Made by a program: the position numbers and the translations under genes. This document shows positions 1 to 9,100 of a stretch of DNA of 11,860 nt, piece by piece. The notes beneath the pieces are model-generated. The model saw nothing but the letters and a program-made list of their open reading frames with translations. It was not told the origin of the DNA and ran no database searches. Each line of letters begins with the position of its first letter. The stretch's first letter is position 1. Source of the stretch: Cephalothrix simula (lineage: Eukaryota > Nemertea > Palaeonemertea > Archinemertea > Cephalotrichidae); assembly GCA_035591015.1 (NCBI GenBank), contig JAXIUW010194067.1:1-11860 (forward strand). The letters are read 5' to 3'.

Positions 1-587
1 CCTATTAGAATTGTTTATGACTGCAATGTTAGCAATAATGCAAAATTTAGTTCACTTAATGAAGCTTTAGAAAATGGCCCAAAATTACAGAATTGTCTTA
101 TTAGTATTCTTCTTAGATTTAGATTTGGTAAATATGGAACTCTGTTATTTCTAAGGGCCTTTCATTGTCTTGAATTACATTCTTCTCATAGACCTTTTAC
201 ACAATTTCTATGGCTCTCTGATGATAAGGATCCTGAGAGTGAATTTAGTACTTATAGATTTAGAGTAATATTATTTGGAGCTAAAAGTTCTCCTTTTATC
301 TTAAATGCGTCACTTCGAAAACAATCTTAATCTTAATCCTTGTGAAGTTAGTGAAATAATTAAGAAATCAGTCCTTGTAGATAACATAATCAATACAACC
401 AATTCAAAACAAGATGCAGTCAAATTTTATCATACTTCTAGGGATATTTTACAAAGTGAAATTTTTTTTTTACAATCTTGGGCTAGCAATTGTGATGAAA
501 TAAATAAACTTGCGGAAAATGATAATATTGTCGAAACAAATCTTGCTGAAGTACAATTGCTCGGATTAAAATGGAATGTTTATAATG
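1..587 (+). pseudogene. BEL/Pao retrotransposon pol relic (reverse transcriptase), 5' side
   Basis: This is a decayed reverse transcriptase segment of a BEL/Pao LTR retrotransposon, entered mid-domain at the window edge. Frame 1 (bases 1-330) shows family motifs: PIRIVYDC at the start, GPKLQN, SILLRFRFGKYG, FLWLSDDKDPESEF, TYRFRV and SSPFILNAS. The frame hits a stop at 328-330, and homology moves to frame 2 from about base 311 (NPCEVSEIIKKS, the LVDN active-site box, FYHTSRDILQS, SWASNCDEIN, LGLKWN). That is one frameshift near base 310. The first RT motif is also damaged: where the family has an aspartate just before the conserved AF, this copy reads LLFLRAF, apparently one codon short and without the Asp. 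The copy is therefore dead. Coding homology stops at the 8-bp repeat at 580-587, where the DNA transposon begins, and resumes at 10294. Confidence 0.88.
580..587. repeat. Left target-site duplication, TTATAATG
   Basis: The 8-mer TTATAATG at 580-587 recurs exactly at 10286-10293, and the bases on either side of the two copies differ. Each copy is 4 bp outside the matching inverted-repeat core (592 on the left, 10281 on the right). Zisupton/KDZ elements are reported to make 8-bp duplications, which fits the transposase inside. It lies within the BEL/Pao coding frame. Confidence 0.85.
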
Positions 588-591
588 GAGT

Positions 592-626
592 CATGGCCAA
601 AGACGAGGCCACATGCGAGCTCGCTG
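592..626 (+). repeat. Left terminal inverted repeat
   Basis: Begins CATGGCCAAAGACGA and runs into the first GCGAGCTCGC palindrome. It matches the reverse complement of 10247-10281 at 34 of 35 positions; the one difference is G at 607 against T in the partner. It is the probable transposase recognition end. It starts 4 bp inside the target duplication. Confidence 0.87.
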
Positions 627-951
627 CGAGCTCGCATATTATACTATATTATTATCTATACCCTTATACTTTGATGTTCCTTTGCGAGCTCGCAGCGAGC
701 TCGCTGTGCGATCGGTTCACCTTCCACCTTGTTGTGCGTTTGGTGTGTTTGCCAGCTCGCAGCGAGCTCGCTGTGCGATCGGTTCACCTTCGACCTTGAT
801 GTGCGTTTGGTGTGTTTGCGAGCTCGCTGTGCGATCGGTTCACCTTCCACCTTGATGTGCGTTTGGTGTGTTTGCAGCGAGCTTGCTGTAAATGGAACCC
901 AAATTGTTACCCATTTTTAGCTTGGTGTGCATTTCGTGCGTTTGCCAGATA
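615..951. repeat. Left subterminal palindrome array
   Basis: Six perfect copies of the 10-bp palindrome GCGAGCTCGC lie at 615, 626, 684, 695, 762 and 818, with one-base variants at 751 (GCCAGCTCGC) and 876 (GCGAGCTTGC). Three copies are followed directly by TGTGCGATCG (705, 772, 828), then GGTTCACCTTC, a CACCTTG stretch, GTGCGTTTGGTGTGTTTGC and the next palindrome. The resulting tandem unit is about 56 bp, or 67 bp when the palindrome is doubled. A decayed unit continues to about 951. Because the motif reads the same on both strands, open frames here spell CELAASS-like peptides in several frames; these are not genes. Arrays just inside transposon ends commonly bind transposase, which is the likely role. 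Confidence 0.85.
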
Positions 952-2151
952 AAAGAGACTGCTAATGCATTAACCTACAGAAATAGAGTCCAGAAATAGG
1001 ACAATATCAAAATAAATTTAGTAAACCCTCATTCATAATTGAAAAAGTGAGAGAAGTTTAAGACGAAAACTATTTAATTAAATATTGCACAATATGATCA
1101 ACATTAAAATTAATTTGACTTCAAAAAATAAATAAATATGAAAATAATAATGCATCAATATTATACTAGACAAACATTTAAAATCGAATAAGACATATTG
1201 ATGTAACAAAATTACCACTTCCATTTTGTTTGTCAAAATTTGAAAAACAATTAATCAATAAATTTATATATAAAAACAATCAAACTATTAATAAATATAA
1301 AGTTAATGCAAAAATACAACTTGCATTTTATTTGACTAACTTTTGAAAATCAAAATCGTTCAATTGATGTATAAGAATAATCCAAATATTAATAAAAACA
1401 TTTTATAAAGTCAATATAAAAAAATATCACATGTTTCATTTTAATTGACTAACTTTTGAAAATCAAATAATCATTTCATTTATAATAATAATCAAACTAT
1501 TAATTGTTAATAAGATAAATCATTTAAAAAGGTAACTAGTATAGAGCATTTGGGATAATTTTGGAAGAAAAATAAATTTATTTATAAATTTTATAATGCA
1601 ATATTTTTTAATAATTAATATTTTCCTTGAATTTTTTATATTCATCCATTAAGTGATACCAAAAACAAAACCACAATAGACATGATAGAGCTGTCTATTG
1701 ACATGCTAAACATGGAGAAACACAACATTAGGTCAAATTTGTAAAAAAGATTAAAAAGCAGAATTTCCACATAAATTAATTAATTAATTTAAAAAAAGTA
1801 ACAATTCATCAATATTAATTTGACTAGACAAACATTTAAAATCTGTTCGAATGAACTATTTTATAGTTTTAACGTTAAAAGAAATCACCACTTTCATTTT
1901 ATTTAACTAAATTTTGAAAGTCAATTAATATATTTATGTACAATAAAGATTGTCAAGATTAAAGTTAATGTTAAAAAAGCACAATTTTAATTTTAATTGA
2001 CTTTAAAAATCAATTGATCAATTGTGAATTTGGTACTTTTTCAAAAATGGAGGGAATAAATGACATTAAACTTTATAGATTTTTTTTAAAAATGCGTCCC
2101 TGCAGCATTGATGCAATTCTAATTAATAATATATATTACTTTTTCTTCAAA
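952..2151. repeat. AT-rich non-coding stretch with a degenerate tandem repeat
   Basis: No coding signal on either strand. A loosely conserved core, roughly CATTTTATTTGACTAA followed by TTTTGAAAATCAA, begins near 1222, 1324, 1437 and 1895, with a weaker copy near 1985. Spacings are about 102 and 113 bp, and the longer gap is close to four such periods. A second shared segment, CTAGACAAACATTTAAAATC, occurs at about 1167 and 1827. This looks like an old tandem array with a period of 100-115 bp, scrambled by substitutions and indels. It lies between the left end of the transposon and the stop codon of the DUF3987 gene. I see no clear polyadenylation hexamer for that gene within the first 100 bp past its stop. 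Confidence 0.5.
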
Positions 2152-5100
2152 TTAACTAACATTTTCTTTGCTTCTTAATCCGAATGAATTCTCATATTCA
2201 TCCAATGTGATCCCAAGTTTTACAAATTCTTGCAGTAACCCTTGCAATTCATTTGCATCCATTCCGTCTGTATTTCTTTTCATGAATACCAGTGTAGGTC
2301 TCCCTCCAGTTGATGGTACTCTCAACATAGATCTTCCAAATTTAATCGTACTTAAATTCTCCATATTGTATTTGACGTCTTCCGCCTTAAAATGGCACTG
2401 TCTTGCAATATCGCTGCATTTCACCTCATATCCGGAATGAAGCAAAATTTTCTTGCATATTATCAAATTTTGATTTGGTATTTCGACCGCAATTTTTGTC
2501 TTAGCATTTGGTAAGCCAATACCGGCTAAGTTGAGATGGTGCTGCTGAAAGTAATCTGCTAATGCAATGGCGGTTGCCATATTAATCTCACTTATTTTCG
2601 TTGCATAATTATTTTGTTCGTTTATGTGCTTTTTTATGCCATCCACAAACGCTTGGTCATCAAGACCTTTATAAACATTATAATTGCCACCCAGATCTTT
2701 TAAAATTTGTAGCGCATCATCAATAACTTGTACTGTCATGGCCAATCGAAAAGTTATCCCTTTCAATTTAGAAACAACACCTAAAATAATAAGACATTCA
2801 CAGTGATAATTTGTTCCCAATTTTTTTGTAGTACTCTTATTTAAATGGCACATAATAGCAAATAAAATTGGACGTTTATATAGCTTTATGCGAAAAGGAA
2901 AATCTAATATGATGCGAAAATTTTCATTAGAGACAAAAATGAAATGGGATTCCGACATCTTTTAGGACAAAATACATGTACCGTAAAGTTAAAAACAATT
3001 TATTCAAAAATAGATCAGTGAAAAAAAATTTTTCAAGTATTTTTTATTTAAAAAATTATAAATCGCACCAATAAAAAAATTTTTGCAGCGTAAAAGAATT
3101 TATAAGTTCAAAATGTTAAAATTACCTGCTTCAAAGGCCTTTGTCGCATGGCATTGGCTCATAAAATCCTGCTGCTTTCTAAAATTGTCTTGCGCCATCC
3201 TTAAACTTTCGTCAACAACAGAGTAATGTCTCTTCCCAATCTTGTCCACAACATAGAGGACTCTGCAATAAATTAAATTCGATAAAGTTTCAGGAAACTT
3301 GCATGATTTCAAGCTTGTTTCAAGCGAGCAAGGCTTTCAATGGTAAATTTTAAAGATTTTCAAGGTTATTTGAGAGTAAGTATTTACGCAAAATAGCAGT
3401 GACAAAAGGCTTTGTCGGACTCAATTTCGTCAATTCGTCAGATAACATTGGGCCTTCATGTATGGCATCTATTAGCAATTAATGATAAGGCACCGGTCAT
3501 TGAAATGTCTCACTAGTAAAGAAGTTAGTGGAGTCGCGGATACGCCGAAGTCCGTTGCCCCAGGGGTCGGTCCATACAAAATTATATCTATTTCAACTGT
3601 CTATTTTGATATTTTTCTACTTTGTGATTACAAAATTTCATGATCTGTTTCAAAAATGTCTAGGTCTAGGTTTTTCAAAATTTCTCATCGACATATGCAA
3701 CGCATTTTAAAGATCTTATGGGCAGTAAACTAACATTAACCAGGACACTTCATTTTTTATATACGGATTAATTAACCTTTGCATAATAATATGGCGTTGG
3801 AATTTTTTTGATAACCCTTCCCAATCAGCAATTACCGTCGTTTTAATTTATTCGATGACGTCAGTTTACCTATATGACTATAGGGGTATTCCGAATAATG
3901 GCGGAAATTATCGGTACCACGTTACCATTGCTTTTTCTATTATTATTCACCCCACCTGTTCTGTTCACCAGTGTTCACCCTAATTTTATAGCCAGTATCG
4001 AAAAGTTTTATTTTTGCATTTAATAAAATTACCTTTCAATTGACGGAATTTCATAGTTGATATCACATCCTCTGTCTCCAGGTGAAGAAAACACTGGCTT
4101 CGGACAATTTAGAAGAAATCTAGAGAATAGACCATCATTACTCTCAGCATTTTTATATTCTTCATCTAGTTTTTTACATATAAAACCAGGATGAGACAGG
4201 GCACAAAGATTTAAATATGGCTTCCGTATCAGATAAACACCTATGAATATATAATGGCATATATGTATGGAATATAAAGCAATTCTTCAAGAATTTATAA
4301 AGTGAATTTAGAATACAACATTTTGAAAGTGAAAGTAGCACTACTTACTATTACTAGTTTGTCGTTTTAATGTATCGCCATTGTACGCTGACAAATATAT
4401 ACTGGTATCATAATCAATTCCTCCACTCTTATACAGTCCCAGAGAACCGCTCCATGTTTTAATTTCATCCCAAAGTTGGATGATTGAATTTGTCTTGTTT
4501 AAGTGTCTAAGAAGGCTCTCGACCGTAGCAGCTGCAAAAAAGTAAAATTTAGTTATTTAATTTCTAATTTAATTGATATCACATGACACAAGTCCTCCAG
4601 TGACCACTCTATACTGAGGGGATGTTACCAATTTTATTGCAGGATCTCAGTGAATCAGTGAATTTATAGGGGAGGTTAATGACGGATAATACACACAAAA
4701 TTTACACCCAATCAATCACGGTAGGGGATGTTAATCAGGATCGGGGGAAATCACGGGTCAATATATCTTTCCATGGGGGATGTTAAGACGGATCTCAGAA
4801 ATAGGTATACCTGTACATACATGTATAGTCGTGGCATTAACACCTCTTAAGATAGCATAGCCATAATCATATCTGGCCATAATTAAGATAGCATACTATA
4901 GTAGCCATAAAATATACACAACTATACTTACATGAATCTAACCTTGAATCTTCCATTGTCACGCCATTAATATCTTCAATGTTGATGAGAGCGTTTTTAA
5001 ACAAATTTAATGCCGTTGTCTTACCAGTTCCAGTAAAACCAATTACTGAGCCAAATAAAGACGAATTCTGAATCCATCTACTCCATGGTTGTATTTCAGA

Positions 5101-5262
5101 CTCCTTAAGATGGCATGTTGAAGTAAATAGCGGGATGAGTAGATACTCGGGATTTAAACTGCGATGACCAGCTTCATTAACCAAGACTTCTCCCAATCCA
5201 TTTGGCAATTGATTTACATCAAACGTTCTACTGTAGCATGCATTTATTCTTTCTTTATACAT
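2152..5262 (-). CDS. DUF3987-family P-loop ATPase (helicase/primase-like), 5 exons, 495 aa
   Basis: Exons on the minus strand: 5262-4932, 4531-4349, 4240-4033, 3262-3126 and 2780-2152. All four introns are GT-AG, and phases 1, 1, 2, 1 join to 1488 nt with no internal stop. The start is the first in-frame ATG; it has A at -3, and a stop lies 27 nt upstream. What is seen: an N-terminal lead (PEYLLIPLF, 39-46), Walker A GFTGTGKTT at 75-83, then RLDSSATVESLL across the first splice. Walker B-like IIQLWDE follows at 127-133, then a YKSGG.....SIYLSAYNGDT stretch, SHPGF and DGLFSRFLLNCPKP in exon 3, SKLKGITFRL at 290-299, and a likely winged-helix region near 395-445. This order matches DUF3987, known from bacterial and phage primase/helicase-like proteins. 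Family function in animals is unknown to me; ATP-driven DNA handling for the transposon is inference. No primase, nuclease or zinc-finger domain is visible. It lies co-directionally downstream of the transposase gene. Confidence 0.87.
3263..4032 (-). other. Intron 3 of the DUF3987 gene (long, 770 bp)
   Basis: Donor GTAATT follows base 4033 and the acceptor TTTAATTTATTGCAG precedes 3262. The intron holds one full TGACGTCA octamer (3856-3863). An open minus-strand stretch near 3385-3470 (IHEGPMLSDELTKLS) is in a phase that cannot be added to the transcript. Nothing else is recognisable. Confidence 0.6.
4617..4830. repeat. Degenerate ~52-bp tandem repeat in intron 1 of the DUF3987 gene
   Basis: Four copies of a G-rich phrase close to AGGGGATGTTA start at 4617, 4668, 4723 and 4775, spaced 51, 55 and 52 bp apart. 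GACGGAT and GGATCTCAG each recur inside the block. It is wholly intronic (intron 4931-4532). No coding potential. Confidence 0.55.
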
Positions 5263-5393
5263 AATGGATAATCCGTAACAATATTTTCAAAAATACAATT
5301 AAAGATTGATATTCGCAAAAATACGACAAAAAAATTAGAGAGATTTTCCACAAAAACAAAAGAAGCGCAAAAATTTGACAGTTTGACAAAAAT

Positions 5394-5430
5394 GATGACG
5401 TCATAAAAACGTCATTAATATAACGTCATC
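5394..5430. promoter_or_regulatory. CRE-like cluster upstream of the DUF3987 gene
   Basis: The stretch contains the full octamer TGACGTCA (5396-5403), then AACGTCATT and AACGTCATCA. Its ends, TGATGACGT and ACGTCATCA, are reverse complements, so the block is a loose palindrome. TGACGTCA is the consensus for CREB/ATF-type bZIP factors. It sits about 130-170 bp upstream of the ATG at 5262, a plausible promoter position. Function is inferred from motif and place only. Confidence 0.4.
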
Positions 5431-5446
5431 AAAAGTTGTGTAAACA

Positions 5447-5564
5447 TTGGAAGGTAAAGGCTAAAGAGGAGGTAAACGGGGTCTTTCGAATATAGCGGTC
5501 CCGTTAAAATATCGATCGGCTTTTAATCGACCCCGCTTTCCTCTTCTTTTATAGCCTCTTCCAA
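5447..5564. repeat. Imperfect inverted repeat with a TATA-like box, upstream of the DUF3987 gene
   Basis: Arms 5447-5483 and 5529-5564 are imperfect reverse complements. Both begin TTGGAAG, share AGGCTA and end CGGGGTC, with small gaps between the blocks. The 45-bp centre also has partial self-complementarity around ATCGAT. The right arm read on the minus strand contains TATAAAAG (5553-5546), a good TATA box, which would place a transcription start near 5520 for the DUF3987 gene. It could be promoter architecture or a decayed small inverted-repeat element. Confidence 0.45.
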
Positions 5565-5591
5565 AAAAATTGAACGTGAAAATGAGACACC

Positions 5592-6109
5592 CAGGATGGA
5601 AAGTTCCCGCATTTCCGTGATATGGCGTGGATATGGGTTTTTATTTTATTAAGGGGATTTTTGGCACAGCGTATAAGCACAGACGAAAAAAGTAAATGCT
5701 ATCAAAAAGCCACCCTGCTTCAGCCAGGGCATTTCGGATAAGCTTAGATTCTTTCCTCATGACAGTCCGGGCCCGTTGAAACAGGGTGTCAAAAAACCTT
5801 TTTACATAAAAAGAACATAGCATGCGATAAAATCTTAACAACTAAAGATATATATTGAAATAGGAAGATGCATTAATTAGGCTTTGGTAGAAAAATGTAA
5901 AATTAAGTTTAGATCATTTTATGTTTTATGTTAGCGTGTTTTACAAATCTCGTGAATTACAGACGGTCTTAGTTCGCGTTCACGTTAGCCTAAAGTACAG
6001 TAAGCCTAATGTGGACGCCAACATTTTGAAATTGGGGGGGGGGGGGGGGGGATAAAAGTGACCTAAATGAAAGGGACAATTGGGAAAAACATCGCGACTT
6101 TCCATCCTG
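5592..6109. repeat. 13-bp inverted repeat bracketing most of the intergenic region
   Basis: CAGGATGGAAAGT at 5592-5604 is the exact reverse complement of ACTTTCCATCCTG at 6097-6109. Partial complementarity continues outward (GAAAAT and AGACAC on each side, with gaps) to about 5575 and 6125. Inside are a further short inverted pair around CACCCTG/CAGGGTG (about 5720 and 5785), a meaningless short open frame, and an 18-G run. It may be a nested small element or a transcription-end structure; no target duplication was identified. Confidence 0.35.
6034..6051 (+). repeat. Homopolymer of 18 G
   Basis: An uninterrupted run of 18 G lies about 80 bp downstream of the KDZ transposase stop codon. On the coding (minus) strand it is poly-C. 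It is prone to slippage and sequencing error, so the length may be inexact; it could form a quadruplex. Confidence 0.8.
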
Positions 6110-6132
6110 ACAACCAGCGTGTCTGATTATTT

Positions 6133-9100
6133 TCAAATATCGAGAATATCTGAAGCCTCTGAGTCTCTTTTCCGTTTCCTGCTTATCTTTGAAGGTTTGT
6201 TCTTATTACGAATGTCTGATACAATAATCAAAAACAAATTGTAACGTGCGTATGACATATGTTTTGTAGCATGTTTGAACTTCGTCATGAACGAGAACGT
6301 TTGCTCACATGCTTCGGTGTTTATGCCATTGAAGTTCTCGTTCTTGTAAGGGTTAACATTAACATGACACCACGGGTCACTGTGGTTTGGAAAATGCATT
6401 TTATCGACTACCAATTGGACAGCTTTCAAAATTTGATGAACCTCAGTGTTGGAAAATCTATTTGGATGCTCAAGGAACCTTTTCAAGTGACATGCATCGT
6501 CATATGCCAGCAACGACGGGAAATTTTCCATATTTCGCACCAACCACGTAAGGAAGTAATAAATTTGGGTACAACTTTCTGACCCGTAAAGCTCTGTAAG
6601 GCCACAAATTATGCCACAATTGTAGACTGCAGCTGCAATACCTGCAATTTTATTTTTCTTTGCCTTCTGCTTATCTTTACTAGTGTTGCATTTCAACGGG
6701 GGTGTATCATTTGTATCTTGAGATTTTAAACTAGCCATACTTCTTGTTATAATTCGATTAATAATACTTTCCTGAAATTAGATAAATTTTAACCTTCATC
6801 AGTTCAGGTTAGATAATTAACGCGGAGTGCATTAATTGCTCTTGTTCCCGTCCAGTGTCCCGTACACCTTCTTTATTCCGGATTTTTATTTTGCACATAC
6901 GTCACACGCTGGCAATGAGAGCGGATAACGCGGAATTTTCAAAACTTCAATTTTTATCCACCTGGTGGGGTATTGCGACCTGTATTGCAAATCATCAAAC
7001 CTTCTTATGCACTAATAAGTGAATTAAAGTCACCGCAGGGGAATACTGGGCTATAGTGTCCTAAAAAATGGCCCGCCATAGCGGGGCTAACGTCGCTTTA
7101 CCGTCACAAAAAAATAGGACTTTCAACATTGCACTAGGATGGCTATATGAGTTTTGCCAAAATAAACTCATGTGAATGCCTTTTATACGGTCTCCTAGCT
7201 GGCATTTAGAAAAAAATCCGCAAATTCCGCGTTTTTTACCTTGCGAATTCCGTGTTTTCCGCTTCTTTTTACCCCTGTATTATACGGTAAGGTAAAAAAT
7301 GACAATGGCGGGTAACTGACTTGTTTCTTTTTTAATAACCAAATAATTGTAGGCCTAATTGCAAATTTTTACAATTAATAACTTACCACGCTCGGCTCTT
7401 TTCCATCTTTATGCTTTTCACAGTACATGGAGTTTAACTTAGGAGTAAATTTGCAGTTCATTGACAATTCACCCAATTCTTCACTTTCTATATTCATTCC
7501 ATCTTCAGAAGCACAAACCAACCTTGTACCCTTCATATGCCCGTCAATGATTAGGGCTTTTGAACAATCTATGAAATAATAAACGTAACAATTATTATTA
7601 AACCCCGAACAGAAACTATTCTTGGAATTTTGTCCTGCAAAATCCAAAGTTTGGATCAAAATTTTTCAAATTCAGCTGCATGTAATTATTATCTACTCCA
7701 TTCCTGTTGATAATATGATGGTTTATTTGAAATAATATCTTTAGAACTTAATTTTGTCAGGACGACTTTGAAAACATAGGTAAATTAGTATTGTGAAAGA
7801 CCAACCTTTTCAACAAAATTTGACTCATATTAGGTAAATAATAAATATGTGCAGCTCACTTTGAAAAATTTTGATCCAAACTTTGAATTTTGAAGGACAA
7901 AGTTCCAAGAATAGTTCCTGTTCGGGGTTTAGGATACTCTAGTGAACAAGAGGATTTATCTCCGCCTACCGTCGAAAAAGTTCGAAATACACAATGAGGG
8001 GGGTATGAGAACAGTTTTTTTTAACAAATTAGGTTTAGGAGCGAATTTATTAGAGATATTACATCTTACGGTCAAAACGCTTGAATGCATGAATACAATA
8101 TGTATAAAAAATACGTCCAAATTTTGAAGTATAAAAATACGTCCAAATTATGATCAGGTTTCAGGAATTCCTGGGCACTAATGATATTGATTTATGTATT
8201 CATAGGAGGATGTGAAACAAATATTTTAATCGATTTTGAATGTATGCTCACAGTATATGCGGGGTGCTCATTATGCTTCCAAAAAGTTGCTAATTAATGT
8301 TTAAGAGATTTTTGTGGAGTATTGTAATCATAATCATCCTCTGATCTGAGAGATGGTGCGTACCGGTGTTTCCCGTCCAGCTGTGTCCCCGTTTAGATCG
8401 AATACACCCCCCCCCATTTAGCAGCACATGTTTCAACATAATTGAACATACATTTTTTCAGCTTAAAACGTTAAGGCGATTTTTATTTTGACGATTTGAA
8501 ACAACTATTTTAACGATTCTATAAAAAATATCCGCAATAGTTTTTTAACGACTTCTGACAGTGTAATAGGTGATTCGGAATATGACTGATGCGAAGTCAC
8601 TGCAGTTTGCGTACCTTTTGAACAGTTGGAATGTGAAGACCATTTCTTAGTGAAATGTTTCCTTATATCTTCAAGAGAGGATAAAATCGAGTCGTCGAGG
8701 TTGATTGTCGTGATCATCTCTATATTGGATTTTCCCATGTCTTGAAGTAGTGTTATTAAATGATATTTAAACCATGCTTCGGCAAATCGCTTTCTTTGAA
8801 GATGGAAAGATGTATTTGTAGAATTCTGCTTTACAAATGTATCATTTATCATGTTTGCAATGCCTTCAAATGATGCACCATTTCGGACACTGAAAGACAA
8901 AGTTAGAAGTTTGTGTTAAATTTACTACAATCTTTATTTTAAGAATAGTTTATAATCTTTTATCATTTTAAAAATCGGTTTATGCATTAGTAATTTATGC
9001 AATTAATCGGTTTATATGGGGTCATACCGTAGTGAGAACATGAGTCTCCTACAGTAGGCTAATGGGGTCGCGGCAGCGCTAAAAAACCGCATTTTTGTAC

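Noticed and set aside
588-920. Open frames continuing through the left palindrome array on both strands
   Set aside because: They only translate the repeat (CELAASS-like peptides appear in several frames because the unit is its own reverse complement). The true BEL/Pao coding signal ends at 587.
2168-2440. Plus-strand open frame of 90 codons
   Set aside because: Shadow of the last exon of the DUF3987 gene.
2781-2958. Upstream extension of the last DUF3987 exon to an ATG at 2958
   Set aside because: The acceptor ending at 2781 joins exon 4 in phase and restores the family motif SKLKGITFRL. The extension lies in the intron and resembles nothing.
3385-3470. Extra exon of the DUF3987 gene (IHEGPMLSDELTKLS frame, minus strand)
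   Set aside because: Its phase does not fit exon 3's phase-2 end without creating a stop, and exons 3 and 4 already join in frame with continuous family resemblance.
3505-3580. tRNA-like or SINE-like look of the GC-richer stretch around GGAGTCGCGGATACGCC
   Set aside because: No cloverleaf, A box/B box pair or poly-A tail could be made out.
5641-5841. Minus-strand 66-codon open frame between the two genes
   Set aside because: No family resemblance, no conserved motif, and it lies inside inverted-repeat DNA.
6259-6582. Plus-strand open frame of 107 codons
   Set aside because: Shadow of the last exon of the KDZ transposase.
7942-8127. Plus-strand 61-codon open frame
   Set aside because: Within KDZ intron 2, overlaps a short tandem repeat, and matches no family I recognise.
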